A stretch of DNA of 64,000 bases from Symsagittifera roscoffensis (taxonomy: Eukaryota; Xenacoelomorpha; Acoela; Convolutidae), in assembly GCF_963678635.1 (NCBI RefSeq), contig NC_087063.1, positions 46,232,101 to 46,296,100 on the forward strand, in the 5' to 3' direction. The translations under genes were made by a program, and so were the position numbers. The notes under the pieces are model-generated. The model had not been told where the DNA came from. It saw only the letters and a program-made list of their open reading frames with translations, and did no database searches. How positions within the stretch are numbered: position 1 is the first letter of the stretch; every line of letters begins with the position of its first letter. Below are positions 53,546 through 64,000 of the stretch, one piece after another.

Positions 53546-55735
53546 TCTCAGCATCTCTGGTTATGCGCCGAATCTGTCATGCGGATCTTCTGATGGTCTA
53601 TCTGCACAACCTCCTTGAGTTCTGCACTTTCCACGGATTTGAGAGGGAATTTCATTTTCCTGTGGTCTTTCACCTGCAAACACGACAAACATGCGTTCAC
53701 CCATCTTTCACCAGCCTTCCTCAATCCTGGCCAGTGAAACCGGTGTAAATTCCGTTTGCTATAGCTGTGGTAGTATGATGAGGTTATGCTTGTGTAGTGT
53801 CTTCTCTTCATCTTTTCTCCCGCAGGCCACCACGCCATCAGCTGTATGGTAGAACAAGTCCTTTCGTTCTTTGTAGAACTGGCTCAAGATCTTATAGCTA
53901 TCCTCCTCCAGGTCTCCTTTCTCTTTCTCTCCCGTCCGTATCCATTTGGAGAAATTACTCATCATTTTGTCGTCCTTCTGGGCTCGTCTTAGATCCGATA
54001 GCCGCTACCTCACTTTGACGTGCTCCTTCAGTGCCATCATCTGTCCGTTCAATTCCCCTGGATTGTGGATTTCGTCCTTAAGCTTAACGCATCCTATCCT
54101 TCTCAAGACGGCCCTGTCGCTCTCCGGTTCCAGATTCGTCCTGATGTTTGAATTGCATCATAGTTCCCTAGAAGGTTTTCTTGACACTGCTATCATCTCA
54201 AGCTCTTCTCCCCCATTCACGTCCTGATACTTCAGGTAGGTTAAATGTCCCAGACGAGGGATCAGTTTGCAATTCCCTGTCGTGATACCTCATTTTTCCT
54301 TCAGCTAGTAACATGCAGAGACTGTCTTGTTTATCATCACTCTTCGTTCTATTCTTCTGACTCGCCGTAGAAACTTTCCTTTTCACCATCCCTGTCTGTT
54401 GTCGGCCACTCGCAGGTTTGATAATCTTGTCCGAGATCTTCAACTTCCTCCTTAAACGACACTCTCTTTCTCTGTAGCGTTTTTTGCCTTTGTACATCAG
54501 CCGGAGTTTTCTCGACTAGTGATCGCACAACCTCCTTGTTTTCTGGTTCCCTGGCTTTCATCGAGTTCCCACCATTTGTTACCTCTCCCCTTCTCATTAT
54601 GGTGACTTCCGGTCCGTCATTTCCACTTTTCGAGACCAAGGTTTCGTCATCAGCCGGTTTCTCAAGCAGTCTCCTCAAATCTTGTCCTACCGTCACCTTT
54701 CATGTTTTGTCGCTGTCTTGTTTCCTTAGTGGTACCTGCCAAAAGGCCGACCCTAGATCAAGAGTTGTAAAAAAGTTCGCGTCTCCTAATTTTGAAAGAC
54801 TCTCATCTATCAAGGTCTGGGATAGGTATCCTTCATCATGACGGAGGTCAGATATGGAAAGTCAAAACAAAATATAATTTGGTACCCTTTCTTTTTGGCC
54901 ATCACTACTCCACACGCCCACGGTGATTTGGATGTTTCTATCATGTCATACTCTAGTAAGGTCTCTCTTTCTTTTCCACATGCATCCGATTTGCTTGGGG
55001 TCATGCGCCTCGCCCTTCCCTGTGCGGTACCGCCAATTCATCTAGCTCTATTTCGTGTTCAACAAAATTACAGCACCCGATGTCTGCTTTATGTCTCGAC
55101 AAAACATCCTGATTCCTATCTAGCACGTCCATGATGGCTTCAAGCTGTTCTGGAAAATTCGAACAGCTCGAAAGCCCATCATCTGTCTCTGACTTAACTG
55201 GCCTCACAAAAATTGATGAATATTTCATTTTCTTCAATAGGCTTAAGATACAAGTCTTGTCCCTATGATTTGGGCAGTCAAGAACATCATTTTTTTCAGA
55301 TTTTCAATCCTTTCATGTATAGTTTTTACGGGCAGTGTGTATCCCAGTTTCCTCCCCCTCTGGATCGTGATTGGTATATCAAGAGTTTTCAACAAGACAC
55401 TGACGCAAAGGCCACTCTTGGTTATCGAGAAGGATTTTCCTAAAATAGCAGCACTTTGACTAATCGGATTCGGTACTATACATACTTGTTTATTGTCACT
55501 TAGTTCATTTTTATCCTTCATCCTCAAACTTACTATTCATGCCTCGTTTGCTTTCAACCTTACTCTCCTACTCAAGAAAACTGGTGCCTTATTCTCATTT
55601 GCCATTATCAAATTTACCGTTTTAACTGCGTACTTCCCTTCCGGGTTTCGAATCCTGAACATCGCATTATTAAGATCAATTGTTACACCAAAGTTCCTAA
55701 TGAAATCTCTACCTATAATCTCTACCTGGCCAGTA
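53546..55735 (-). pseudogene. Copy B pol block 2 (tandem partial duplicate)
   Basis: Repeats protease C-terminus (55527-55243), RT N-terminus (54.8-55.2 kb, SPWACGVVMAKKKGYQIIF), linker (54696-54198) and H2C2/integrase N-terminus (53965-53548). It shares with block 1 the deletion joining RT N-terminus to the linker. Confidence 0.65.
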
Positions 55736-58440
55736 AAATCGGTGTAATATTCTTGGTTGTACCTTGTCTATCACCTGATGTCCCTCTGGTCGTGCGATCT
55801 GAACAAAAATTCCGTTTGATATAGCTGTGGTAGTATGATGAGGTTATGCTTGTGTAGTATCGTCTCCCCGTGTTTTCTCGTGCAGGCCACCACGCCATCA
55901 GCTGTGTGGTAGAACAAGTCCTTTCGTTCTTTGTAGAACTGGCTCAAGATCTTATAGCTATCCTCCTCTAGGTCTCCTTTCTCTTTCTCTCCCGTCCGTA
56001 TCCATTTGGAGAGATTTTTCATCATTTTGTCGTTCTTCTCGGCTCGTCTTAGATCCGATAGCCGCTACCTCGCTTTGACGTGCTCCTTCAGTGCCATCAT
56101 CTGTCCCTTCATTTCCCCTGGATTGTGGATTTCGTCCTTAGGCTTAACGCATACTATCCTTCTCAAGACGTCCCTGTCGCTCTCCGGTTCCAGATTCGTC
56201 CTGATGTTTGAATTGCATCATAGTTCCCTAGAAGGTTTTCTTGACACTGCTATCATCTCAAGCTCTTCTCCCCCATTCACGTCCTGATACTTCAGGTAGG
56301 TTAAATGTCCCAGACGAGGGATCAGTTTGCAATTCCCTGTCGTGATATCCCATTTTTCCTTCAGCTAGTATCATGCAGAGACTGTCTTGTTCATCATCAC
56401 TCTTCTCTGAACCTTCGTCCTATTCTTCTGACTTCCCGGACAAACTTTCCTTTTAAGCATCCCTGTCTGTTGTCGGCAACTCGCAGGATTGATAATCTTG
56501 TCCGAGATCTTCAACTTCCTCCTTAAACGACACTCTCTTTCTCTGTAGCGTTTTTTGCCTTAGTACATCAGCCGGAGTTTTCTCGACTAGTGATCGCACA
56601 ACCTCCTTGTTTTCTGGTTCCCTGGCTTTCATCGAGTTCCCAACAGTTGTTACCTCTCCCCTTCTCATTATGGTGACTTCCGGTCCGTCATTTCCACTGT
56701 TCGAGACCACGGTTTTGTCATCAGCCGGTTTCTCAGGCGGTCTCCTCAAATCTTGTCCTACCGTCACCTTTACTGTTTTGGACGTTTCTATCAAGTCATA
56801 CTCTAGTATGGTCTCTATTTCTTTTCTACATGTATCCGATTTGCTAGGGGTCATGCGCCTCGCCCTTCCCTGTGCGGTACCGCCAATTCCTCTAGCTCTA
56901 TTTCGTGTTCAACAAAATTACAGCAACCGATGTCTGCTTTATGTCTCGAAAAAACATCCTGATTCCTATCTAGCACGTCCATGATGGCTTCGAGATGTTC
57001 TGGAAATTTCGAACAACTCGAAAGACCATCATCTGTCTTTGACTTCAGCGGCCTAAAAAATTTCGATGAATTTTTCATTTTCTTCAATAGGCTTAAGATA
57101 CAAATCTTGTCCCCATAATTCGGGCAGTCAAGAACATCATCTTCTTTCACATTTTCAGTCATTTCATATATAGTTTTCACGGGCAGTGTGTATCCCAGTT
57201 TCCTCTCCCTCTGGATTGTGATTGGTATATCAAGAGTATTCAACAAGACACTGACGCAAAGGACACTCTTGGTTATCGAGAAGAATTTTCCTAAAATAGC
57301 AGCACTTTGAATATTCGGATTCGGTACTATACATACTTGTTTATTGCCATTTAGTTCATTTTAATCCTTCATCCTCAAACTTACTATTAATGCCTCGTTC
57401 ATTTTCAACCTTACCCTCCTACTCAAGAAAACTGGTGCCTTATTCTCATTCGCCATTATCAAATTCACAGGTTTAACTACGTACTTCCCTTACGGGTTTC
57501 GAATCCAGAACGTCGCATTGTTAAGATCAATTGTTACACCAAACTTTTAATAAAATCTCTGCCTAAAATGAATTGGTCAGACTCATCTAGATTCTCCACC
57601 ACCAGGAAACTCATCCACAAATTGCGCTCCCCTAGATTTAGGGCTATTATTGGTGTCCTGCCTAGGACCCCTCAACGCCCCTTTGTTTGCTGCTGATAGC
57701 CGTATTCTTGAATCTATCAGGTCATCTTCGTCGAACCCCGTTTTTTCATGTTTCAATTGGTTTTACACTCAAGACGGCCCCTGTGTCCAACAGTCCTCGT
57801 AGTTGGGTCCTCTTCCCGCTTATGTCCAGACCATGTGCAGACACGTCTGCTTCCGTTCCCAGATGCATGGCATCTTCTTGTCGTTCTACATAGGTTTGAC
57901 CAGCTAGATCTTAGTCACACGTTATCGTCGTTTTTGTATAGATGCTTATTCCATCTATGTTCAACATTACTTCATGAGGACCATAGGCTTCCGTGTACCT
58001 GCTGTCTATCCTGACTGATCTACCCCCGCCTCTCGTGAGTAATAACCTGAGTGCTCTAGAAGGGGTTTTTGGGCTTATGGTGCTAAGTAATCCGCATACA
58101 CATCAATGTGCATTAATAATTGATCACTCGGTTCACTCAGGTTCCTTGTTACTTCATGACCGCTTACCGTAATTATGAACAAAATTCTCGGCCCAATCTT
58201 TGTGACACGAAAAAGTTTCCCGGTCACCATTTTCACGGTGTTGCAATTATTCCTGCCTGTCAGGTTTTCTCCGGTCTCTGGTTCTGGTCTCGTCGTCGAG
58301 AGTGTCTCATTCTATTTTGTCTTTCTATTTCCTGTTTTAGCCGTTGCTCAATCTCTTTGGTCGCCAAGTCTTGCTTCACTTTGTTGATAGCCTCTGCAGC
58401 TGCTTTCTCGTAATTTATATCTAGTTAACTCCTTGTCTCG
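55736..58440 (-). pseudogene. Copy B pol block 3 (tandem partial duplicate)
   Basis: Contains a protease region (about 57.9-57.25 kb), RT N-terminus (57246-56851), and a larger deletion that fuses RT directly to the linker in one open frame (56854-56453), then the H2C2 region (56025-55771). It is nearest to gag, so it is the 5'-most block. Confidence 0.65.
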
Positions 58441-58880
58441 GATCCCCCAGCATCTCTGACGTATGTCACGGCCTTTACAGTCTTTTTCTGATAATTCACC
58501 GCTCGTCGCCTCTTTGTTCTGCAGGTCACTCTCAGCTTGTCTATTCCTGGCCTTTTGCACCGCAGCAAGTGCCAATTTGTGTTTTGGGTGATTCTGATTC
58601 TTCAGTGCTTCCGACAACAAGGAAGAATCCATCCTGAAATGGCCCACTTGATTGCAGAAAAAACACCTCGCGACAATTTTGATTCTCAAGCCACTGAAAA
58701 ACTCTTGTTCTTCCATCTGACTAATGTCTTCTTCGTCACGCGCATACCCCAAGCTTTTCATACCCTGTTTGTATGTGGTGCAATCCGCCACATCGTGATC
58801 CGCCGAGCCACAATTCGCACACGATCTTCGTTTGTCCATTTCATCTCTAGGCTTGTACCATGTTGACCTTTGTTGTTGGA
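58348..58880 (-). pseudogene. Copy B gag nucleocapsid part
   Basis: 58839-58348 (163 codons) has two CCHC-type knuckles: CANCGSADHDVADC (intact) and CFFCNQVGHFRMDS (last Cys replaced by Ser). They are followed by a basic, Gln/Asn-rich stretch. Nucleocapsid knuckles bind element RNA. The partial copy at 59.9-60.5 kb has the second knuckle with its final Cys but a stop inside. Confidence 0.75.
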
Positions 58881-60743
58881 CTCTCTTGCATATTTCTGTT
58901 TTCCAAAAATGAGTACTTCTTCGGTTTCATTAGCATATACTCTTAAGGATTCTGTCTCATCTCCTCTGGTTTTGGCGCATTATCTTTCGATAGCGTATAA
59001 CACGTTGCCAGCATCGTTCTCAAGTCGTCACTTCACCCCGTCAATAAACTTTGAAGCGATGCTAAAATTTCTTTTGTTAGTCGATTCCTCTGGGTTGCTT
59101 CTTCTTCTCAAGCTCGCAAGATCATCCAGAAATCGGTCAATCAATTCATCATCTCTCTGTCTTTTTTTTTTTTTTAAATCTCATCATCGCTTGATGTCCC
59201 TTGATTTCTGATCCAAATTGATTCAGCAGTATTTCAAAGATTTTATCTGCGGTGTCACGCTCCTCTTCCTTCTTGGCTACCATACACCATGCCCTCTAGA
59301 TTGCTTATTATTGAGGTGCAGGCCTGTCTCTCGTCTTTCACAGTGTCTTGCTGCAGATGTAGTCTCATTACCTCAACCCAGGTATCAATGCAACCATCTG
59401 AATCGTCTTCGAATTCCTTCGGTTTCTTGAAGGTCTTTCTGGATTTACCACCTCCTCTATCACTCGAGTCTATGTTCCTTGTGGCAAATGCTTCATGTGT
59501 CTTGTTCATCATTTCCCAGATACTCGCCCATCTTATGGCATCAAGTGTTGTACTCGTGTGTGCGCTTGAATCCCCTGGTATCCTCGTAGAGTTCGAGGCT
59601 CCCCCTTTCATAGCAGTTTTGGTCATCCCTGACCCTATGCTGTTGTCAATTTGGGGGTAATGGTGTAGAATCCCTTTTCTTGCGTTGCAGTTCTACAAAA
59701 TCGACTCTAGTTCCAGGTTGCTTGTCTGCTACCGATTTATCTTGAGCTATAAAGTTTCTCAAGAGTGTATCCATTTTGACTTGTATGGCACAAGAACCTT
59801 CTGCTTGGTCCTTGCTCATTGTGTTCATTCTCGTCTTTAAATTCCACAACTTTTCATTCACGGTATAATTCACCACTCGTCGCCCCTTTGTTCTGCAGGT
59901 CACTCTCAGCTTGTCTATTCCTGGTGTTTTGCACCGCAGCAAATGCCAATTTGTGTTTTGGGTGATTCTGATTCTTCACTGCCTCCCAAAATAGGGAACA
60001 ATCCATCCTGAAATGGCTCTCTTAATTGCAGAAGAAACATCTCGCGACTATTTTGATTCTCAAGACACTATAAAACTCGTGTTCTTCGATCTGACTCTGG
60101 TCTTCTTCGTCAGGCGCATACCCCAAGCTTTTCATAACCTGTTTGTATGTGGTGCAATCCGCCACCTTGGTTTCTCCATGTCATCTCTAGGCTTGTACCA
60201 TGTTGACCTTTGTTGTTGGCTTACCTTGCATGTTTCTGTTTTCCGAAAATGAGTACTTCTTCGGTTTCATTAGCATATACTCTGAAGAACTCTGTCTCAT
60301 CTCCTCCGGTATTGGCCAAATATCTTTCGATAGCGTATTGTAATCACTCCGGTTTGTCAGGTTTTCTCCGGTCTCTGGTTCTGGTCTCGTCATCGAGAGT
60401 GTCTCATTCTTTTTTCGTCTTTCTATTTCCTGTTTTAGCCGTTGCTCAATCTCTTTGGTCGCCAAGTCTTGCTTCATTTTGTTGATAGCCTCTGCAGCTG
60501 CTTTCTCGTAATTTATCTCGAGTGAAATCCTTGTGAACTACACCATTTCCCCTACTATTCTTCTACGTTTGACATAGGTGTTGATTCTGTCGTTTTTCGC
60601 TCCGCTCCATTTATGCTATGATCTGGCGACTCGAGGTCAATTTTCTTGACCGGTACATCTGGTTCTTCCGGCAGTTTCTCTTTGGCATTCTGTTCCTTGG
60701 TGCTTCTTGTGTTGACCATATTAAATGAAATATTTTCCCTCAT
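58881..60743 (-). pseudogene. Copy B gag, N-terminal and capsid part
   Basis: Starts MVNTRSTKEQNAKEK at 60719 (an upstream Met at 60743 is open too). After an internal duplication of the knuckle region (59880-60483) the gag continues with LRNFIAQDKSVADKQPGTR (59942-59646), the capsid signature KKPKEFEDDSDGCIDTWVEV and LHLQQDTVKDERQACTSIIS (59626-59255), then IFEILLNQFGSEIKGHQAM and ELIDRFLDDLASLRRRS. This is the retrotransposon gag capsid pattern. A 14-base T run near 59163 sits in this region. Interrupted by several frameshifts. Confidence 0.7.
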
Positions 60744-60984
60744 TACTCTCGAGTTTGTTGGTGTTAGCTTCCGCTGCGTTGAGGATTGGTTTTGCTTAAC
60801 TCCTATTCCTTACCTCTCCATTAGCGACACTCTCATTTTCTTCAGGATTTTTATGTGCAATTTTCTTTTATGTACAATTCTAATATGTACCAGCCCCTAC
60901 TCTAAAGTCTAAAATAAAAATTTCTAAATTGATTTTAAAACTACTCGTAGCAGTCGCACGAGGAATTTAGAAACCTTAAGTCAA
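60744..60984 (-). other. Leader between minisatellite and gag start
   Basis: About 240 bp without ORF between the minisatellite and the first gag Met; AT-rich. Confidence 0.4.
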
Positions 60985-62934
60985 GTGTCTTGTCCCTTCT
61001 CCAAAGTGTTGGGACCCTTGACTAAGGTCTTGGGACCCTTCGCTAAAGTGTTGAGATCATTTGCTAAAGTCTTGGGACCCTTCGCTAAAGTGTTGGGACC
61101 CTTCGACAAAGTGTTGGGACCCTTCGACAAAGTGCTGGGACCCTTCGCCAAAGTCTTGGGACCCTTCGCTAAAGTGTTGGGACCCTTGGCTAAAGTGTTA
61201 GGACCCTTCGCCAAAGTGTTTGAACCCTTCGACAAAGTAGTGGGACCATTCGACAAAGTATCGGGACTTCGCTATATTATTGGTACCCTTCGCCAAAGTG
61301 TTGGGACGCTTCGCTAAAGTGTTGAGACCCTTCGCCAAAGTGTTGGGACCCTTCGCTAAAGTGTTGGGACCCTTCGCCAAAGTCTTGGGACACTTCATTT
61401 AAGTGTTGGGTCCCTTCGACAAAGTGTTGGGACCCTTTGCCAAAGTGTTGGGACCCTTTGCTAAAGTGTTGGGACCCTTCGCCGTAGTCTTAGGACCCTT
61501 CACCAAAGTGTTGGGACCATTTACCAATGTGTTGGGACCCTTCGACAAACTCTTGGGACCCTTTGCCAAAGTGTTGGGACCCTTTGCTAAAGTGTTGGGA
61601 CCCTTCGCCAAAGTCTTGGGGCCCTTCACCAAAGTGTTGGAACCCTTCGACAAAGTGGTGGGTCCCTTCGCCAAAGTCTTGAGACCCTCCGCTTAAGTAT
61701 TGGGACCCTTCGACAAAGTGTTGGGACCCTTTGCCAAAGTGTTGGGACCCTTTGCTAAAGTGTTGGGACCCTTCGCCGTAGTCTTAGGACCCTTCACCAA
61801 AGTGTTGGGACCATTTACCAATGTGTTGGGACCCTTCGACAAACTCTTGGGACCCTTTGCCAAAGTGTTGGGACCCTTTGCTAAAGTGTTGGGACCCTTC
61901 GCCAAAGTCTTGGGGCCCTTCACCAAAGTGTTGGAACCCTTCGACAAAGTGGTGGGTCCCTTCGCCAAAGTCTTGAGACCCTCCGCTTAAGTGTTTGAAC
62001 CCTTCGACAAAGTAGTGGGACCATTCGACAAAGTATCGGGACTTCGCTATATTATTGGTACCCTTCGCCAAAGTGTTGGGACGCTTCGCTAAAGTGTTGA
62101 GACCCTTCGCCAAAGTGTTGGGACCCTTCGCTAAAGTGTTGGGACCCTTCGCCAAAGTCTTGGGACACTTCGTTTAAGTGTTGGGACCCTTCGACAAAGT
62201 GTTGGGACCCTTTGCCAAAGTGTTGGGACCCTTTGCTAAAGTGTTGGGACCCTTCGCCGTAGTCTTAGGACCCTTCACCAAAGTGTTGGGACCATTTACC
62301 AATGTGTTGGGACCCTTCGACAAACTCTTGGGACCCTTTGCCAAAGTGTTGGGACCCTTTGCCAAAGCGTTGGGACCCCTCACCAAAGTCTTGGGACCGT
62401 TCACCAAACTGTTGGGACCCTTCGACAAAGTGTTGGGACCCTTCGACAAAGTGTTGGGACCCTTCGACGAAGTATTGGGATGCTTTGCCAAAGCGTTGGG
62501 ACCCCTCACCAAAGTCTTGGGACCGTTCACCAAACTGTTGGGACCCTTCGACAAAGTGTTGGGACCCTTCACCAAAGTGTTGGAACCCTTCGACAAAGTG
62601 GTGGGTCCCTTCGCCAAAGTCTTGGGACCCTCCACTTAAGTGTTGGGACCCTTCGACAAAGTGTTGGAACCCTTCGCTGAAGTATTGGGACGCTTTGCCA
62701 AAGCGTTGGGACCTCTCACCAAAGTCTTGGGACCGTTCACCAAACTGTTGGGACCCTTCGACAAAGTGTTGGGACCCTTCGACAAAGTGTTGGGACCCTT
62801 CGACGAAGTGTTGGGACCATTCGCTAAAGTATTGGGACTCTTCACCAAACTGTTGAGACCCTTCGCTAAAGTCTTGGGACCCGTCACCAAAATGTTGGGA
62901 CCCTTCGAAAAAAGTGTTGGGAACCTTCGATAAA
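60985..62934. repeat. 21-bp minisatellite with higher-order repeats
   Basis: About 90 units of the type TTGGGACCCTTCGCCAAAGTG. Block 61399-61674 repeats at 61693-61968 with 294-bp spacing, exactly 14 units; a larger block starting at 61217 repeats from 61991 (774-bp spacing). The heptad LGPFAKV (plus) and KGPNTLA (minus) give long open frames on both strands, plus a third frame (WDPSPKS). These are consequences of the repeat, not evidence of genes. Confidence 0.9.
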
Positions 62935-63110
62935 GTGTTGGGACCCTTAAAACGCTATCCCAGGACTCAATTGTTGGGACCCTTAAAATGCTATCCATGA
63001 CTCAAGTGTTGGGACCCTTAAAATGCTGTCCCAGGACTCAAGTGTTGGGACCCTTAAAATGCTGTCCCAGGACTCAATTGTTGGGACCCTTAAAACGCTA
63101 TCCATTAAAA
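62935..63110. repeat. 36-bp repeat variant at the right end of the minisatellite
   Basis: Four or five units of TTGGGACCCTTAAAATGCTG plus CCCAGGACTCAA, longer than and clearly derived from the 21-bp unit; the last unit is disrupted. Confidence 0.8.
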
Positions 63111-63534
63111 TGCAAATGTGTTGGGACCTTTCTGTCTCAAACCCAATGCAAGCGAAAGTACAATTTTTTTTAAGTCTTTTGGTGGTTGCAGATGCACCAA
63201 TACTTTGTGAAATGATGAAAACCGAAAACAATAAAAGCCAGTTTATAAAAACAAGAAAAAGGCTATATACCCAAAAGTCATTAGCGACAAGGGATGTCTT
63301 TTGAAAAAAATGTGTGGTACCTGACTCTCATGCGTTATTCCCCCTCTATTAACGTTCTTACGGGGCTTTTACCTGTTGAGTTCCGAAAACTAGTCTATTT
63401 CCGTTCCCCCCACCCGATCCGGCCAGGTTACATACCTTTTTTCGAGTTTCCTATCGAGTACCTTTGCGTTTCAACTCTTGTTTTGAGTCGTTAACTAGAC
63501 CTCTCCAAGCTCTAGTTAGTTTAATGTAACTAAA
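63111..63534 (-). other. Sequence between minisatellite and copy B 5' LTR
   Basis: No coding signal. A small inverted repeat TAACTAGA/TCTAGTTA is at 63492-63499 and 63511-63518. A tRNA primer-binding site next to the LTR was looked for and not recognised. Confidence 0.4.
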
Positions 63535-64000
63535 TTGACAATGCGCCCGGATATACATATCGACGGAAACAAAAGCTAGGTTCTCAAACGACTGACTTGG
63601 GTCTAAACACAGCTCTACTTGCTTTTCACCGTCTCTTCCAAAGCCAGTTCTTTTGGTGGTCTTTCTAACCTCAGGTCGATAAAAAATTTTACTGTTTCCG
63701 GCTTCGATCAGAACGCTCTAATTAACTTAAATACAGGCAAAAATAGTGAGCTCATGGCTGAGTCTCAGTTTCCCCAGACGACGAGGTCACTCCTAAAAAC
63801 AGGGCTACAACTTATTTATTATATTACTTTTTGTTTTTTGTTTTTGTTCAGTAGATAAAAATCATCAACTCCATCAAAGATGGATCAACCCTTAACTCCT
63901 AGCTTCCCGTAGTCTGAAAATGACTTTAGTTGTTAATTGAATTCAAATCAGGACATCTCCTGGAAGCTACAATTTATTAAACACAGTTTGACTTCTCCTC
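63535..64000 (-). repeat. 3' half of copy B 5' LTR (continues past the window)
   Basis: Read on the plus strand, ATGCGCCCGGATATACATAT is the complement of the LTR 3' end, and GGTGGTCTTTCTAAC to CCCTTAACTCCTAGCTTCCC matches the minus LTR at 11703-12110 almost base by base. Orientation and position fit the 5' LTR of copy B. Confidence 0.75.

Larger units (their letters stand above)
38800..64000 (-). mobile_element. Giant Ty3-like LTR element, copy B (rearranged, decayed)
   Basis: Reads leftward from a 5' LTR that crosses the right edge, through a minisatellite leader, gag, three partial pol copies, integrase, and the same accessory segments as copy A. The two families are well diverged: only short motifs are shared at protein level. 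No full reverse transcriptase and no 3' LTR remain. Confidence 0.75.

Noticed and set aside
60985..62934. Both-strand ORFs of 90-184 codons (LGPFAKV, KGPNTLA, WDPSPKS heptads)
   Set aside because: They arise because a 21-bp repeat keeps frames open. There is no start context, non-repeat domain or homologue to support a gene.
60985..63110. Possible CRISPR-like array
   Set aside because: Units are contiguous with no unique spacers, and the setting is eukaryotic.

Overview
The window looks like a repeat-rich, AT-rich invertebrate nuclear genome. Only about 2.3 kb (8934-11190) is recognisable host gene: the first three coding exons of an Abl-family tyrosine kinase and, immediately upstream on the same strand, an apparently intronless ANKRD16 orthologue. 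The Abl SH3 domain carries an insertion between its EWCEA and GWVP strands. As I recall, nematode ABL-1 has one at the same place, so an ecdysozoan, most likely a nematode, is my best guess. A tardigrade or other small invertebrate is not excluded. There is no operon-scale prokaryotic coding, CRISPR array or rRNA.

Layout. 1-1990: decayed Ty3/gypsy pol end. 2085-3640: tandem non-coding duplication. 5145-7145: tandem repeat of roughly 165 bp that reverses orientation halfway. 7190-8470: purine-only tract. 8934-11190: host genes (minus strand). 11612-17285: three-level nest, a plus-strand LTR split by a minus-strand LTR, itself split by a nearly intact 4.4-kb CR1-like non-LTR retrotransposon (12257-16691) with target duplication AATTCT. 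17945-18421: tail of a third giant LTR element (minus).

18560-64000: two very large, diverged, decayed Ty3-like LTR elements in convergent orientation. Copy A (plus, 18560 to an LTR at 32391-33284) lacks gag. Copy B (minus, about 64000 down to 38800) has gag, an internally triplicated pol that has lost its RT core, and the 3' part of a 5' LTR at the right edge. Both continue past the integrase for about 10 kb with the same ordered accessory segments: a pol C-terminal extension, a TARG1-like macro domain, a coiled-coil/acidic segment, an SGNH-hydrolase-like domain, a second SGNH-like segment, helical segments, an acidic segment and an acidic C-terminal tail. Conservation of this order between two diverged families, despite decay of both copies, is the most interesting content here. 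A 4.15-kb tandem duplication (30693-34840 and 34841-39088) copied the A tail, its LTR, a spacer and the B tail, giving a false two-LTR element. Copy B's leader contains a 2-kb 21-bp minisatellite with higher-order structure, open on both strands.

All element protein calls come from reading translations by eye. Most element genes are interrupted and are annotated as pseudogenes.
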